A DNA stretch of 64,000 nucleotides from Isoetes taiwanensis (taxonomy: Eukaryota > Streptophyta > Lycopodiopsida > Isoetales > Isoetaceae). A model generated the notes under the pieces. The model was not told where the DNA came from, ran no database searches, and was given only the letters and a program-made list of their open reading frames with translations. This document shows positions 12,009-23,059 of the stretch, in pieces. The stretch is taken from NCBI GenBank assembly GCA_021234155.1, contig JAJEKV010000013.1, forward strand, positions 13,431,877 to 13,495,876, read 5' to 3'. Numbering within the stretch: the stretch's first letter is position 1; each line of letters opens with the position of its first letter. The translations under genes and the position numbers were made by a program.

Positions 12009-13575
12009 AGATTAACTTGAAACCTGCATGATTTCTGCTGGCTCCTTTAATGCATGCGATTAATATAATTACCCTAAGGTAATATTTATGAATTAACATT
12101 ATCATAGTATCGGGTACATTACTTCCGATAGTACAATTATATTTACTCTAAGCTTTGCAATATTTAACGACTTTTAGATCGCGATTATTTAAACAATAAC
12201 CCTGATTTAGACCTACAGTTACATAGACAAGGTTTTAATTATCATACACAAGAATTAGATGTGCTTCTTATTCTCTTCCTTGGGTCCTGCATTACCCTTG
12301 GAAGTATATCCCTAAGATGCACTTAAGTATATCTGAATTCTATTTTCTATTTATATTTATAAGGACCCCGAGGTCATATAGCTATCCTTGGAAGGAATTG
12401 CATCCTTGCGAAGGATTAATTAACATGCTACCTCATATTATCGTTGTTATTTAACTTATTTCCCTATGATACATATACATACAGCAAATTCTATGCAGTT
12501 ATTAGGATCTATATTTAACTTATCAATAAGACACATTAAAGCTTATAATACATGCGCACACCTTACCTAAGGCTAGAACGCATCCACCCATTGAGCCGGC
12601 GTCGAGTAATTTGGAGATGACTTGGTTGTTGCATTGCTCCCATAGTTTTGCTCCACTTCATTGGTGCAGTTAGCTACTACGTCAGTCTCGCACGTTGAAG
12701 GCCTCCTGTGCACTAAGGTATCTATCTCTCTTACAGGTCGGTCAATTCGATGGCCCCTTCAATCCCTAAGATGCAAGTACGTTCAATCATAAGATTGAGC
12801 TCCCCCACTTTCTTCGAAAAGAAAATGGTTCTGCACCCCTTCAATGACGTTGTACACAATGTCATATCTATTCTCTCCCCTTAAGAGGTTATACGCTTCT
12901 TACTTAGCGCATTAATGTACTAGCCTTAGCTAACATATATAACCATCTAAGATGGATGCACATATTATGTTATCATTTATTTCAATATAGTTATGGGTTA
13001 CCTACTTAGTTAGAACGATTCTAAACCACAAGGTTTTGTCATCATGACAATTCTTTTTGTCTGAAAAGACTATTTGATTACTATAATTCTTATTTTAGAT
13101 GTACCTTGCATGTACTATCTATATATAGTAATAAAGGAGTTTTGGGATAATCTGTGCAGAGCATCTCGGCCGCAGCAGTTATTTTATCCGAGTTTTTTTT
13201 TTGTTATGCGAGTCTTTTTGTTGGAGAAAACAGTGGCTATGGCAGCATTACGCCAACTGCGGCCTCCTCACTTATGGTATCTTCTCCATCTCTACTCTGT
13301 CCAATTCGGGGGTATGCAGTCCGGTCAAGATGCAACAGCAGCAACAAGCCCAGCATGGGAATATTTTCGTGAAATCTGAAAAGCATTCCGGAAATGGTGC
13401 ACGATCTCTACTATAGAATGTTCGCTATGCTGATTTTGCTATTTTATTTTGTCAGATGTGGCAGTTATTTTATGCCCTTTGATTTCTCCTCTTTATGTTT
13501 TGCTAGATGGAAGAAAAAAATCGGGCCTGTGCTTTCGGATAGGTCTTGCCACCGGCTCGAGTTATCTATGCTCAG

Positions 13576-14462
13576 ATGCCTGATATTGGAGGATTTGCAG
13601 GAGACTCAACTCCAAGACTTTTTGCCCGTTGGATGGGAATTGGTGCGCTACTCCCTTTTGCACGGGGGCATACAGAAACAGGCACCATTGATCACGAGCC
13701 GTGGTCTTTTGGAGATGAGGTACTCGAACAAATTGCATTAGTGATGAAAAGATTGCTAGCCCAGGCTATATTGTTACAAGTAAAATTTTGTTATATAACA
13801 AATTGCGTATTAACCTGCGGCACAACTATGGTGCGTTATAGTGTGAAAACATACGTCGGCTGGCCTTGAAGAGGAGATACCATCTCTTGCCACATTTCTA
13901 TACACTATTCTATTTTGCTCATGTGAAAGGGCTGTTACACCAGTGTTCTTTGCAGGCAAGGATTTCTTACAAGTGGTGATTGATTGCATTGTAGATTACT
14001 CTGTATTCAAAATTTGACAATGTGCAATTTTCCTCAAATATTTTCCAGATTTAAGAGACACAAAATTACGAAAAATAGATGACAGCTTTCTTCTTGGATC
14101 TGTATTAGTCTGCTCAAGGTGAGTAATTGAAATTTACTCAATTATAAACAACAGGAGAATTTGCTTCCATTTGATTGTGCTTGACATGTTTTGAATGACA
14201 TCACAGGACCGATTTCGTAACTGATCATTCCATGTTCCATGAATTATGTAAATTGAATGACATAATGCATAATGACTTTTTCCATCTATTCTTCTATTGA
14301 CCAGAATTCCAAGTTTCCTACTATAATGCCTTTACATTGTTGCCATCTGAAGAAGTAATATATACTTGCTTGCAGCACGCATCCTTTGAAGCGATCAGAT
14401 CCAGCAAACGTAAATCTACCAGTTGCATCTGGAAAAGATTTAATTTCAATGATGATCATCCT
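13576..14462 (+). pseudogene. Captured GH31 alpha-glucosidase fragment (four exons)
   Basis: Exons at 13576-13719, 13842-13955, 14049-14118 and 14376-14462 together match the part of GH31 glucosidases downstream of the acid/base Asp. Motifs are PDIGGFAGD, RWMGIGALLPFARGH, GTIDHEPWSFGDE, RRYHLLPHFYTLFY, TPVFFA, LRKIDDSFLLGSVLV and IWKRFNFNDDHP. Splice sites survive: GT donors after exons 1, 3 and 4, AG acceptors throughout, and a GC-AG intron after exon 2 (CAG then GCAAGG). Exon 2 lacks one base relative to the family frame, and exon 4 shifts frame before IWKRF, so no enzyme is made. The nucleophile and acid/base regions are absent. This fits transduplication of genomic DNA, introns included, by the Helitron. 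The parent gene would act in starch or glycan glucose trimming. Confidence 0.88.
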
Positions 14463-17400
14463 GTAAGATTTATCACATCATTGCCAGGCACTTTTGTTAC
14501 CAGTCATTTGTTCTTATAAACGTCCAAATTGTTGGGGATTACTCTTCCAGTTTCCTTACTTGTTATAAAGCTAATTCAAGTGGATGCTTTTAGCTTCAAC
14601 CCTAGATTTTAATGGAATGCCTTAACCATCTTGATGCCACACTAGAAAGCAGTCTTGCAATTCACATGATCAAAGGACCTTAAAGGTTGGAGCTAGGATT
14701 TGCCACTGGTTCAAGTTATCTATGCTCGATCCATTGTTAGCCACCTTTTTCCACTCATCTGTTCTTATAAACGTCCAAGTTATTGTGGATTATTGTTCCA
14801 GTTTCCTCGGTTTTGATTTCTGAATGCATCAAAGCAACACTCATCTAAAAACTGCAGATTATTTTCTGAAGTATCCAGTATTTTGCAAAAGGTATTGCAG
14901 TAGACAGTCAAGCATCATATCATTCAGCTTTGTTTTTGGCAGAGTCTTTGGGGTTTTAATAAAACATCAAAGGGATATGACCTCTTTGTGTAGATGAAGG
15001 ATTAAGATATCCCTTGGTGCAAGAAACATGTATTCTGCAGATTCCGACCATTTATACAGATCATTATTAAATAATCTCAAACTACGGGCCTTTATATTCT
15101 ATCAGTGAATGCGGAAGCTATGAATGCATCTCTTCTAAAATCTGGCCGTCTATGATCTAGGTATGCTTAATCCCAGATACGTATGCTTAATCTCACATGT
15201 CTTTCAATGTCCTTGCTATTGACTAATCTAGGCAATTCCTATCTTCTGCGATAGTCAAGGTTATCTTAAGAGTGCAGAGATAGTGCATCTTCATGGAATT
15301 GAACTTTCTATAAATCCTTTTTTTTAGAGCATGTGTTAAACGTTTCATTGTCCATTCTAATATACCCTAAACTACCATGTTGTTGCATAGATCATAAGCT
15401 AATGAACATCACAGCTTAGGTTGAGAGAAAAGTAGACACTTCACAGAAAATGCTACTCTCACATCCATTTGTTGTTTTTAACAGTGAATGCCTCGTACCG
15501 TATTTCTTTCTATTTATCATTGTGGAGACTAAGAAGATAGTCAATACGGCTTTGAATTTCATTTAGTAGCTCATTTATGAGAGCAAAACATGCAGCAGAA
15601 ACCATGTACTCTCATGTACCTGGAGTTGGCTTCTCATGTGAAAGGCATGCACGATGAGGTTTCTGGCCCTTCAAAATTAATGCATGGAGTGTTAAAGCCA
15701 TTGTGTAAAATTGCCATAGTTTTTCCATCTCTTTCATTTGAAGTTACTATACAATGCTGTACTGACTCAAGTAAAGCCTTAAATGGATCAATGCAACTTT
15801 AAGACATCCGGATCCAGTGTAGTCCAGCCTAGCTTCATGGCATGTTCAAAGGAATGAATGCCTCACAACATTGTATACTATGCAGCGAGCAGCTGGATGG
15901 GATCAAATGAAGGTGATTTGCATTCAAATTAGAAGTAATTTAACACGTCATATGTGATGTGGGTTTGAGATGATTCTTTCTCAGATGTTAGTTAGAGTTT
16001 TGATGGTGAAGAAGCTTACTGCTTGCCAGAAATTTTTGTGCTTTCGAGGAGTTCGGTAAGTGGCTTTGCATGATAATGCTTGAAACTGTTCGATTGACTA
16101 TAACAGTATGAAGCATAATTTTCACAAAAATGTTGTCCAAGGATGTTTTGTCTTGGAATGCAACAATTTTAAGGTGTGCACAACATGATCTCTGCAGGAA
16201 AGCTGAGCGGCTTTTCAAAAATGCTCAACAGTATATCCTCATGCAAGGCTTCCTCATGTAATTCTATATTAATAGACTGATCAAGATGCTTGTGTTTGGA
16301 CTGAACATTCATTTTTGGACTTAACATGCTGAAGAAATGTTTGCAAAGAAAGTTCAACAACACAATGGTTAAAGTCTATACTCAGTAGGGGTGTACTACA
16401 GGAAATAGTGGACGAAGCATTCATCAAGTTTGTCTCTCTACCGTATTGAGCAAGAAATGATTTCTAATTTTTGTAGAGTACTCAGAATTACAAATCCTAC
16501 AATAGTGTTGTAGGAAATGATGAATCATAACAAGATTTATGCAGATGTTAAAAACAAGACAATCTTGCAAGGGCTGTAAGTGAAGTTGTTTTAGTATTAC
16601 TCACATGGCAACCACTCCATGGAGCATTGCGTAGCCAAGGCCTAAGCTAAGGAGATCTATAGTTCTATATTTGCAGAAAGAAAACAAGAGCGAGAGCGAC
16701 AATCTAAAATTAAGAGAATTTTAAGCAATATCCTTTGGCTATTTCTATTGTCTATTTTCACGCCTTTTTGATGTAGACGATCCTTTGCCCATCATTTCTC
16801 CGATTGTCATTTCTCCAATAAGAAGACGAAGTTACCACTGTCAATTTCCAATTTATAATGAGACTAGCTATAACTCTTGCATTGGCATCTGCATATACAT
16901 AACCTATTTGCACAATGGAATGTTTTTATAAATCAAAATATTACCATTACCATATTTGCCAGAAGCCTACAATTATAGATGTGGGTGTCCACAAATCTTT
17001 TGGCGTTATTCAAAATATGTTCCCTTGCACCACAAACTACATAATCAATTCAAGCCTCTACTTATAAAATTGTTTTCTAAGTACGTTAAAAGAATGAGAT
17101 GAGAAACAAACAATGAATAGGTGAGAAACAAACGTTATATCTATGTACAAAAATGCTTTTACATTCTTTAGTTATCGTCACCAATTAAAAACCCCCAATA
17201 TAAGTAAGTCCTTGCACATCTCCTCTAAATAAGACTAAGTACTCAATTCTGTACTATTATATTCACAATTTACAAAATGTAATACTTATATAATTAGAAG
17301 ACACCAACTCACTGCCACCAAGGAACATCAAACACCCTTTACATTTCTCTACTTATATGACAACTTTCACAATTGTATTATCAAAGACATGGCAACTTTT

Positions 17401-17567
17401 ATTTTCCTGTTTCTTGACAAGTAACCAGCAATGACAAGCTCCATAATATTTATTAAGATGCAATCTATTTACAAATCAGAATTATTCAAGAAGAGAATAT
17501 TTGCCCTCGCATAATCGACTTAAAGCCACTTTAAATATAATTATGTCATTTTTATGCCCGACAAAAA
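14463..17567. other. Helitron interior without recognised genes
   Basis: The interior is AT-rich. An imperfect internal duplication is visible: about 14515-14565 (TTATAAACGTCCAAATTGTTG and following) recurs at about 14766-14815. A block near 14700-14730 resembles 13546-13576, the sequence just before GH31 exon 1. No further GH31 exons were found here. Confidence 0.5.
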
Positions 17568-17595
17568 GCCCAGCAACGCTGGGCACTTTTTCTAG
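17568..17595 (+). other. Helitron 3' terminus: hairpin plus CTAG
   Basis: A 7-bp perfect stem with AAC loop (17568-17584) lies seven bases before the terminal CTAG (17592-17595). This is the rolling-circle termination signal typical of plant Helitrons. Confidence 0.9.
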
Positions 17596-20500
17596 TTCTT
17601 TTATATTCTAGAGATTTCCCCTTTCTTAGTTATTTAAACTCTTGGAATATTCCTACCAATCGAATTGATGCCATCGTAACAAGTTGGCCGGACTTGTTAG
17701 ATTACTTCTTTTCTTTTGGTTGGATTATTCTTTTGGAGGTACTAGATTTATACATGGTCAACAATTATCCTAGTAATGATTCCTTCTTAGCGAGGTGATC
17801 AATCTCACCAAGTGGTTTCAATATGTTGGGTGTCTGTTAACAATCGTGTATAATTTTAGTCACTCCTATGCGTTTTCTTCCCAATCCTTGACGCTTAGCT
17901 CAATATTGGGGCAATCCTTTCAGCGAGAATATCCGGCAATGCCTTCTCATCCCAATATGGATGTTACCATCCCTACATTTAACCTACTAGGCCCCATGGC
18001 CTTAGATCCTTGAGCTTGCTAGAAGCTCATCCACTCGTTGCCTGCTTGACGTAGCAAGGTGACGTTCTTCCGAGTCACTCGATACTTCAGTCTCCTTGAC
18101 GGTGGCTCCTCTTTGATGTAGAGGTTGACTTTGGTGCCTCCCTTCGAGTTGCACACCTACTCCTTGGCAATGTCATCGGTGTTCCTCCCGGTGCAATGGT
18201 GTTGACGATCTATATCCTCCTATTTGTACGTCAGCTCGTACTCCGGGGTAAGTTGTTGATATACTTGGGCCCTCCAGTGTTTGTCGGCTATGGCACAACA
18301 CGCTTTGCATCACATTCTAACTAAAGGTGTTGCTGTTTGTTGATGCTTCGACATTTCAGTCTGCTTCCTGATCCTGTTCTTGGGCGGTAATTGTTCCTCC
18401 TTCATGATACTTGAATCTATTTGGAGGCGTCTCTTGAGGCTGTGCGCGATTCCTTTGGCTATACTCCTCTGGAGTAGTTCTCTTCTGCAGTTGTTCTTTG
18501 AATCGTCGATCCTTGGGTTCACCAAGTTGCATGCAAGTCCGCGTGCAAGTCATCGGCTCGACTCGCCTAGTTGCTTCTCCATCGAGCTTCCAATCTTACT
18601 TGTTTGATCCCCTCGATCACATGGCTTGGACGTTCCACAGTGCTATGCCGTCTTCTTGTCTTGAGGTACCTTCCGGTGGCTTTGATTGTGCTCGTCAGTT
18701 TTGATCCTGATGTTGCCTCTAGGGGGCTCGTGGAAGAAGTCGGTTGCTAGCACTTCTCCAGCTTTCAGTTCCTGACCTTTGTCCCTCTATGCATGTCGGT
18801 CTCTCTGGCAAGTAAAGCATCATGGCTCTCCTCCCTGCTGGCTATGTTGTCGGGATGATGGATCCTTATATCTGCGCAGCTTGACCCTTGAGTTGAAGAA
18901 GTACCTGCCTTAGATATACTCTTGTCGTTGAATAGCCTGGCTATTATCTTGAACTCTCTTTTTGCCGAAGGTGCTTCAGTTGCTATCCTTGTCGTTAAGG
19001 TGTCGAATGCTTCTACCTTGGGCGTTTGATGTCCCACATGTCGGAGATATGATCGGCTTCTTCTCTTCTAATTACTGGTAGGAGTACCTGACGAAGCCAT
19101 CACCTAGTTGTTGGAGGCATATCTCCTCGTCGCGGTGCCTTTCGTAAGTGCGTCTCCATCTAATACGCGTGTCATAGTGCATCACCCTATATTATCACAA
19201 GGTGGAATTATGGTCGTCGAGATGTTGCCTTCTTAGTTGGTTCGTTGATGTCAGGTCGTTCCTCCTTCTATTGTTGAGGCCACTCGTGTCATAAGTTCGT
19301 TAAGTGTTGCCGCTGCCACAACAGGTAGTGTTGCACCCTGACGATGTCCTGTTGCCGCGCTGATGATCTTGACATGACCGGTGTTGTCTCTTGTTCTGAC
19401 ATTGGGTGGACGAGCGATCTTCTACTTGAGGGCACTTCCGGAAGTATTTGGAGTCGAAGGTTTGCTTGGCCTCTGGTCGTTTCTCCCTCGTACTTGCTCT
19501 TCCATTTTGATCTTGGGCTATAGTTGTGCTTCGTTGCTTCCTCATTTGGTAGTCGAAGTGAAGGAGCTTCCTGATCTAAGCGCTAAATCCGTAAAACATG
19601 ACTCTAAACTCATGTTTCTCCATTATATATGTGAACACCCAAGATATACAATAGACATATACGCATTTACATTGGGATTTTAATTCATCCAGTTTTCCAA
19701 AACAACTACGAAGATCTACTTAAATGTTTATACTCCTTTAGGATTTCCCCTCCTCCTATCGCGTTTGATTCTTCGGTTTTGCTGCATCTTCTTCGTTCTG
19801 GTTGACTCGGGATTCCTTGAGATGCTGCTACTATTGTTGAGCTTCATGTCTGATCCGAGCTCGTCACCCCAAGTTGCGAAGAGTGTTCGTCGATGTGATC
19901 CCTTGAAAAAAAGATGGTCCTCCTTAATGTGTATGTCCGTCGTAAGGAATGCGGTGACCCCTCAACGTCCCTACATGCGGTGTGTCGTTGCAAGGTTGCC
20001 GATGTGCGGTGCCATTGATCGCTTGAGTAGGATCACCTGGCTGTTGCAGTCGAGCATTCTTGAATGTCTTCGAAGCTCTGAGATCGTGGTCAGTAGGCAG
20101 GCATTGTCATTCCTCCCCAGGTTGAATTTCTGAGTGGGACTCCTGTTGCTTGGGCTTTGCTTCATTCCGAGGTGCCTCTCCTGTGCCTGGAAGTGTGATC
20201 ATCTCCATTGCACCTACCATAGCTCCTTCTGGTCGCCTTTGCGTGATTTGTACATGCTGGCTAGGTCGTCTCCTCCATCCCTTGGGTCCTATCCATTCGA
20301 GTCTCGCACTCCTTGGCTGACGTAGTAAAGTCGTCCTTCCTTTGGTTTCTAGGTGTTTCTGGGTCCGGAATTCTTGTTCGAGCAGAATATTCTCCTCCTT
20401 GATCTTGCCCTCAATGCTGATATAGGCCTTCAAGTCGGAGATGTTCCTTTCCTGATATGCGTCTCCTCCCCCTCATGTTCTCCTACTTTTTGGAACCGAT

Positions 20501-21129
20501 GAAAGTTCTCCTGCTGGTGCAAGGGAGCTGGAAGCTCGTCCTGGTCAGCCTTAGGTGCTTTGTGGTTGCCTAGCTTGGTTGTTTATTGACGTTGCATGAC
20601 ATTCGCTTGAGCTGCTGGCCTGCAAGGTCGTGGTGGTCTTCCCTCCGGTTTCTATATGCTCCTATGTCGTCATGACTTCTCTCCTCGACGGGAGATTATG
20701 CCCTCTGGCCCTAGCTCGTGATGCTAACGCGGCATCGATGTCTAACGTCTTCCTGCACCTGTATTTTGCTGCCTTGCGTTCTTCCATTTGAAACTCATGT
20801 GCGTCGAGTTGGTGAAGGCATCGAGATCCTCTTTCTGATGTGAGCTCGTGGACGTGGTAGCCGGGAGGTTGACATCTAGAAGATTCTTGATGCCGTTGGT
20901 TACCAAATATTCTTCCCATTTGATGAAGATTGATGATAGGCCGGTGGTGTCCTACTCTACTCGTTTGTCGGTTGAGGTGTTTGTCGTTGTGCTTCCCTCT
21001 CTTGGGTCTGTCTTTTTGGTCTCCTCTCCTTATCTGTCTGTACATCGGCTGGGTCCTCGATGTCTTCAAGAAGTTGCGCCTCTAGCTCTTCTGTAGCTCT
21101 GGCCCTGTACTTTGAAAGCAACGGTCGTA
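17596..21129 (-). other. Decayed interior of copy C, identity unresolved
   Basis: This lies where ORF2's end, gag and pol would be expected on the minus strand. It is richer in GC than the Helitron beside it, and many broken minus-strand frames are rich in Arg, Lys, Glu and Gln (for example 20433-20107 and 21069-20662). No zinc knuckle, protease, YxDD or integrase motif could be read. The start (about 21115-21000) still resembles the acidic part of ORF2. It may be very diverged ORF2 plus gag, or unrelated cargo. Confidence 0.4.
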
Positions 21130-21460
21130 TATTCTAGAGTCTAAGGGTCTACTTGAAGGGCTCTCCTACAACATTCTGGGCTCTATAAGCAAGCAAGATG
21201 GCTCGAGCAGCATTACTGGAGACATATCTATAATCTACAAGTCTATGGACATTAGGACGTGTGGTATGGCATGAAATGAGGTTTGTTTTGCAAAGCCTTC
21301 ATGATGTTTGAGGCATACTCTAAGGTCCTAGCAAAGTTGGTTTGGGGAGGGGGGGGTCCAATCTCTACACATGGAGTGACTTGGGCAGCTCTAGACTCTA
21401 ACTCCTTTCTAGGCATCCTGGCAATAGGGAGTGTCAATGTGGCGGCTATATAAGTCAAGC
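21130..21460 (-). pseudogene. ORF2 remnant of copy C
   Basis: Minus-strand frames encode LEYASNIMKALQNKP and then, after a frameshift, VDYRYVSSNAARAILLAYRA. They correspond to DVPNIAKYLTNKA and VDRAKYFSYTAALAIFLSHRA of copy A's ORF2 in the same order and spacing. The preceding leader also matches A (TTGTTGCAATAGG in both). It has multiple stops and a frameshift. This shows that the unknown ORF2 existed in the common ancestor of the subfamilies. Confidence 0.7.
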
Positions 21461-21858
21461 TCTATTAGAAGGACACAGAATTAGGTCAAGGGTTATGCCT
21501 TTGGCATGAGCAGAGGTGATGTAGGAATAGTTGAATTTGGGTTGCTATGCTGAGGTCTAGATGACTATAACGAAGGAGTGTTCTTGAGCACTTCTATCTA
21601 GGAGTAAGGCATCAGCTTTGAGCCGAGAGCAATACTTGCAAGGTACTAATGGGGTATGCTTCTATTTACAAACAAACCACAGTTTGAAAAAACAATTCAA
21701 GGGTTTGAGCAATTTTGGTCATTTTGAGTTGGGGTTTGATATTTCTAGCCTAATTTGGGATCATAAATGGATTCTAGACTGTCTAACGGTCCTATTGCAA
21801 CAAATTTCAGGCGATTTAGAGCTCTGTAGCTCAAGTTATGGAGGTTCAAAGTTTGGAG

Positions 21859-21924
21859 GTCTCACATTGTGCGCCCAGGGCTCGACCTAAATTTTAGGTT
21901 GGTCTCTGGCGCACAGTGTGAGAC
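21859..21924 (-). repeat. Family hairpin, downstream of the copy C H3-like gene
   Basis: The arms are GTCTCACACTGTGCGCC and GGGCGCACAATGTGAGAC as read on the minus strand, with an inner CCTAAA/TTTAGG stem. The layout matches the copy A and B hairpins, but the bases in the lower stem and inner stem differ on both arms. Confidence 0.85.
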
Positions 21925-22066
21925 ATTTCTCACTAATCGATCTAAATATGACCAATTTGGCTAAAACAAAAGCCATTAATTACTAACTCAACTTAATTAA
22001 GTAACTTCATACACTTATAATTTACTCTAAAACACTTTGTATTCACAAAATTTATGATTTACAAAA

Positions 22067-22617
22067 TTAATAAGGCTCTCCTTTAATATGACTGGCCAAG
22101 TGCATATCTTTCTTCATTAGATTTACTCTCTTGGCATGTACTGTGCAGGCTGTTGAGTCTTCAAAATGTTGGACCAGCTTCTGCTCTGCTGCTTCTTGAA
22201 CCTTGGCCTCCCGCTCTCGTTCTGCCCTCTCCTCTTCTTGTATCTCCCGCTCTATCTGCTCGTACACTTCTTGGGTCTCTTCATCCATTGAACCCGGAGA
22301 TCCAATGTCCTCTTCCTCTAGTGCTTCCGTTGATCCCTGGGATCCCTACTCCTGGGTTGGCTGGTCCCCTTCCGTTGGCTTGGAGGAACTCCCTACCTGC
22401 AGGTGGGTTGAAGTCCTCGTCGTCTGAATCATCGGAGGAGGCTGGCTGGTCGGCTGGCCATTCCTTGATGACTGCCTTGACGTTCGGGGTCTTCTTCGTC
22501 TCTCGCTTGGGCTCCTCCACGCCTTTGCCCTTCCGCTTCTTGTTTTCTTCGGCCTCCTTGGCCTCTGGCTGTTTTGCCTTGTCGAGGAAGTCGAGCGGTC
22601 TGTTTGGTGCGCGCCAT
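22067..22617 (-). pseudogene. Histone H3-like gene of copy C, decayed
   Basis: The minus-strand ATG at 22617 starts MARTKQTARLPRQGK, an H3-type tail with Lys4 but not Lys9. A second frame carries the acidic SSDDSDDEDFNP block also seen in copies A and B. A third ends with VQEAAEQKLVQHFEDSTAC, HAKRV, KKDMHLA and KGEP, matching the second half of the H3 fold (end of alpha 2, alpha 3, C-terminal tail). The alpha N and alpha 1 helices are missing, and there are at least two frameshifts. It is much shorter than the gene in A. It is flanked by one family hairpin on each side and has a TATA box 93 bp upstream. Confidence 0.85.
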
Positions 22618-22709
22618 GTCGATCGGAGGTCGGGCGTCCTAAAATCGCCTCGAAATGCGGAGCAAATTTCTAAACAGGAAGTCTACAAATGAGGGGGGAG
22701 GGTCTAGGT

Positions 22710-22718
22710 CTATTTATA
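22710..22718 (-). promoter_or_regulatory. TATA box upstream of the copy C H3-like gene
   Basis: TATAAATAG on the minus strand, followed by GACCTAGACCC and CCCCTCATTTGTA. The same TATAAATAG, GTAGACCCCCCTCATTT arrangement lies upstream of the H3-like genes in A and B. Confidence 0.65.
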
Positions 22719-22851
22719 GTTTGGGCAATTTTAGGTCAAATTCTAAGTTACTCTTAGAATTCTAACTAATCTAACTAATTCTTACCTTAAAACTCGATCT
22801 AGCATGTAAGCTCGTTAAAATTCGTCAAGTTTCAAGGTGATTATGGCCAAT

Positions 22852-22918
22852 GTCTCACATTGTGCGCCCAGGGCTCGACCTAAATTTTAGGTTGGTGCTC
22901 TGACGCATAGTGTGAGAC
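22852..22918 (-). repeat. Family hairpin, upstream of the copy C H3-like gene
   Basis: The outer GTCTCACA arms and CCTAAAATTTAGG centre match the hairpin at 21859-21924. Upstream sequence (ATATGCTAAGCTAGTAACAG, minus strand) matches the leader of copies A and B. Confidence 0.85.
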
Positions 22919-23059
22919 ATTTCTACTTTTGGTCAAATTTTAGTTGAACTTTTTAGTTTACTTAGTTTTCAATTCTACTAACTGTTACTAGCTTAGCATA
23001 TACTATAAAAATGAGAACTAGCAAAAGGCACACCAGAAGGCTTTAGCAAGGTCAAATTG

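Larger units (their letters stand above)
10969..13117 (-). other. 3' internal region of copy C (untranslated)
   Basis: Read on the minus strand, this precedes the 3' LTR. It is homologous to copy A's 41027-41905: the same order of short blocks, including ACGCATGCA hairpin arms, TACGCCGGGAGATTAG and the doubled polypurine tract. It is longer than in A and contains a TAGAA microsatellite. No coding sequence was recognised. The Helitron insertion at 13118 ends it. Confidence 0.75.
13118..17595 (+). mobile_element. Non-autonomous Helitron carrying a gene fragment
   Basis: The 5' end is TCTATATATAGTAATAAAGG preceded by A (13117), as in plant Helitrons. The 3' end is a perfect 7-bp hairpin (GCCCAGC, AAC, GCTGGGC; 17568-17584), seven bases and then CTAG, followed by T (17596). 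Insertion between A and T without duplication is the Helitron signature. The 4478-bp element has no Rep/helicase gene but carries exons of a GH31 alpha-glucosidase, so it looks like a gene-capturing, non-autonomous member. It sits inside copy C. Confidence 0.85.

Noticed and set aside
13074-13416. Open frames just before the GH31 exons as a further captured gene or GH31 N-terminus
   Set aside because: No GH31 motif or other recognisable family; part lies outside the Helitron 5' end.
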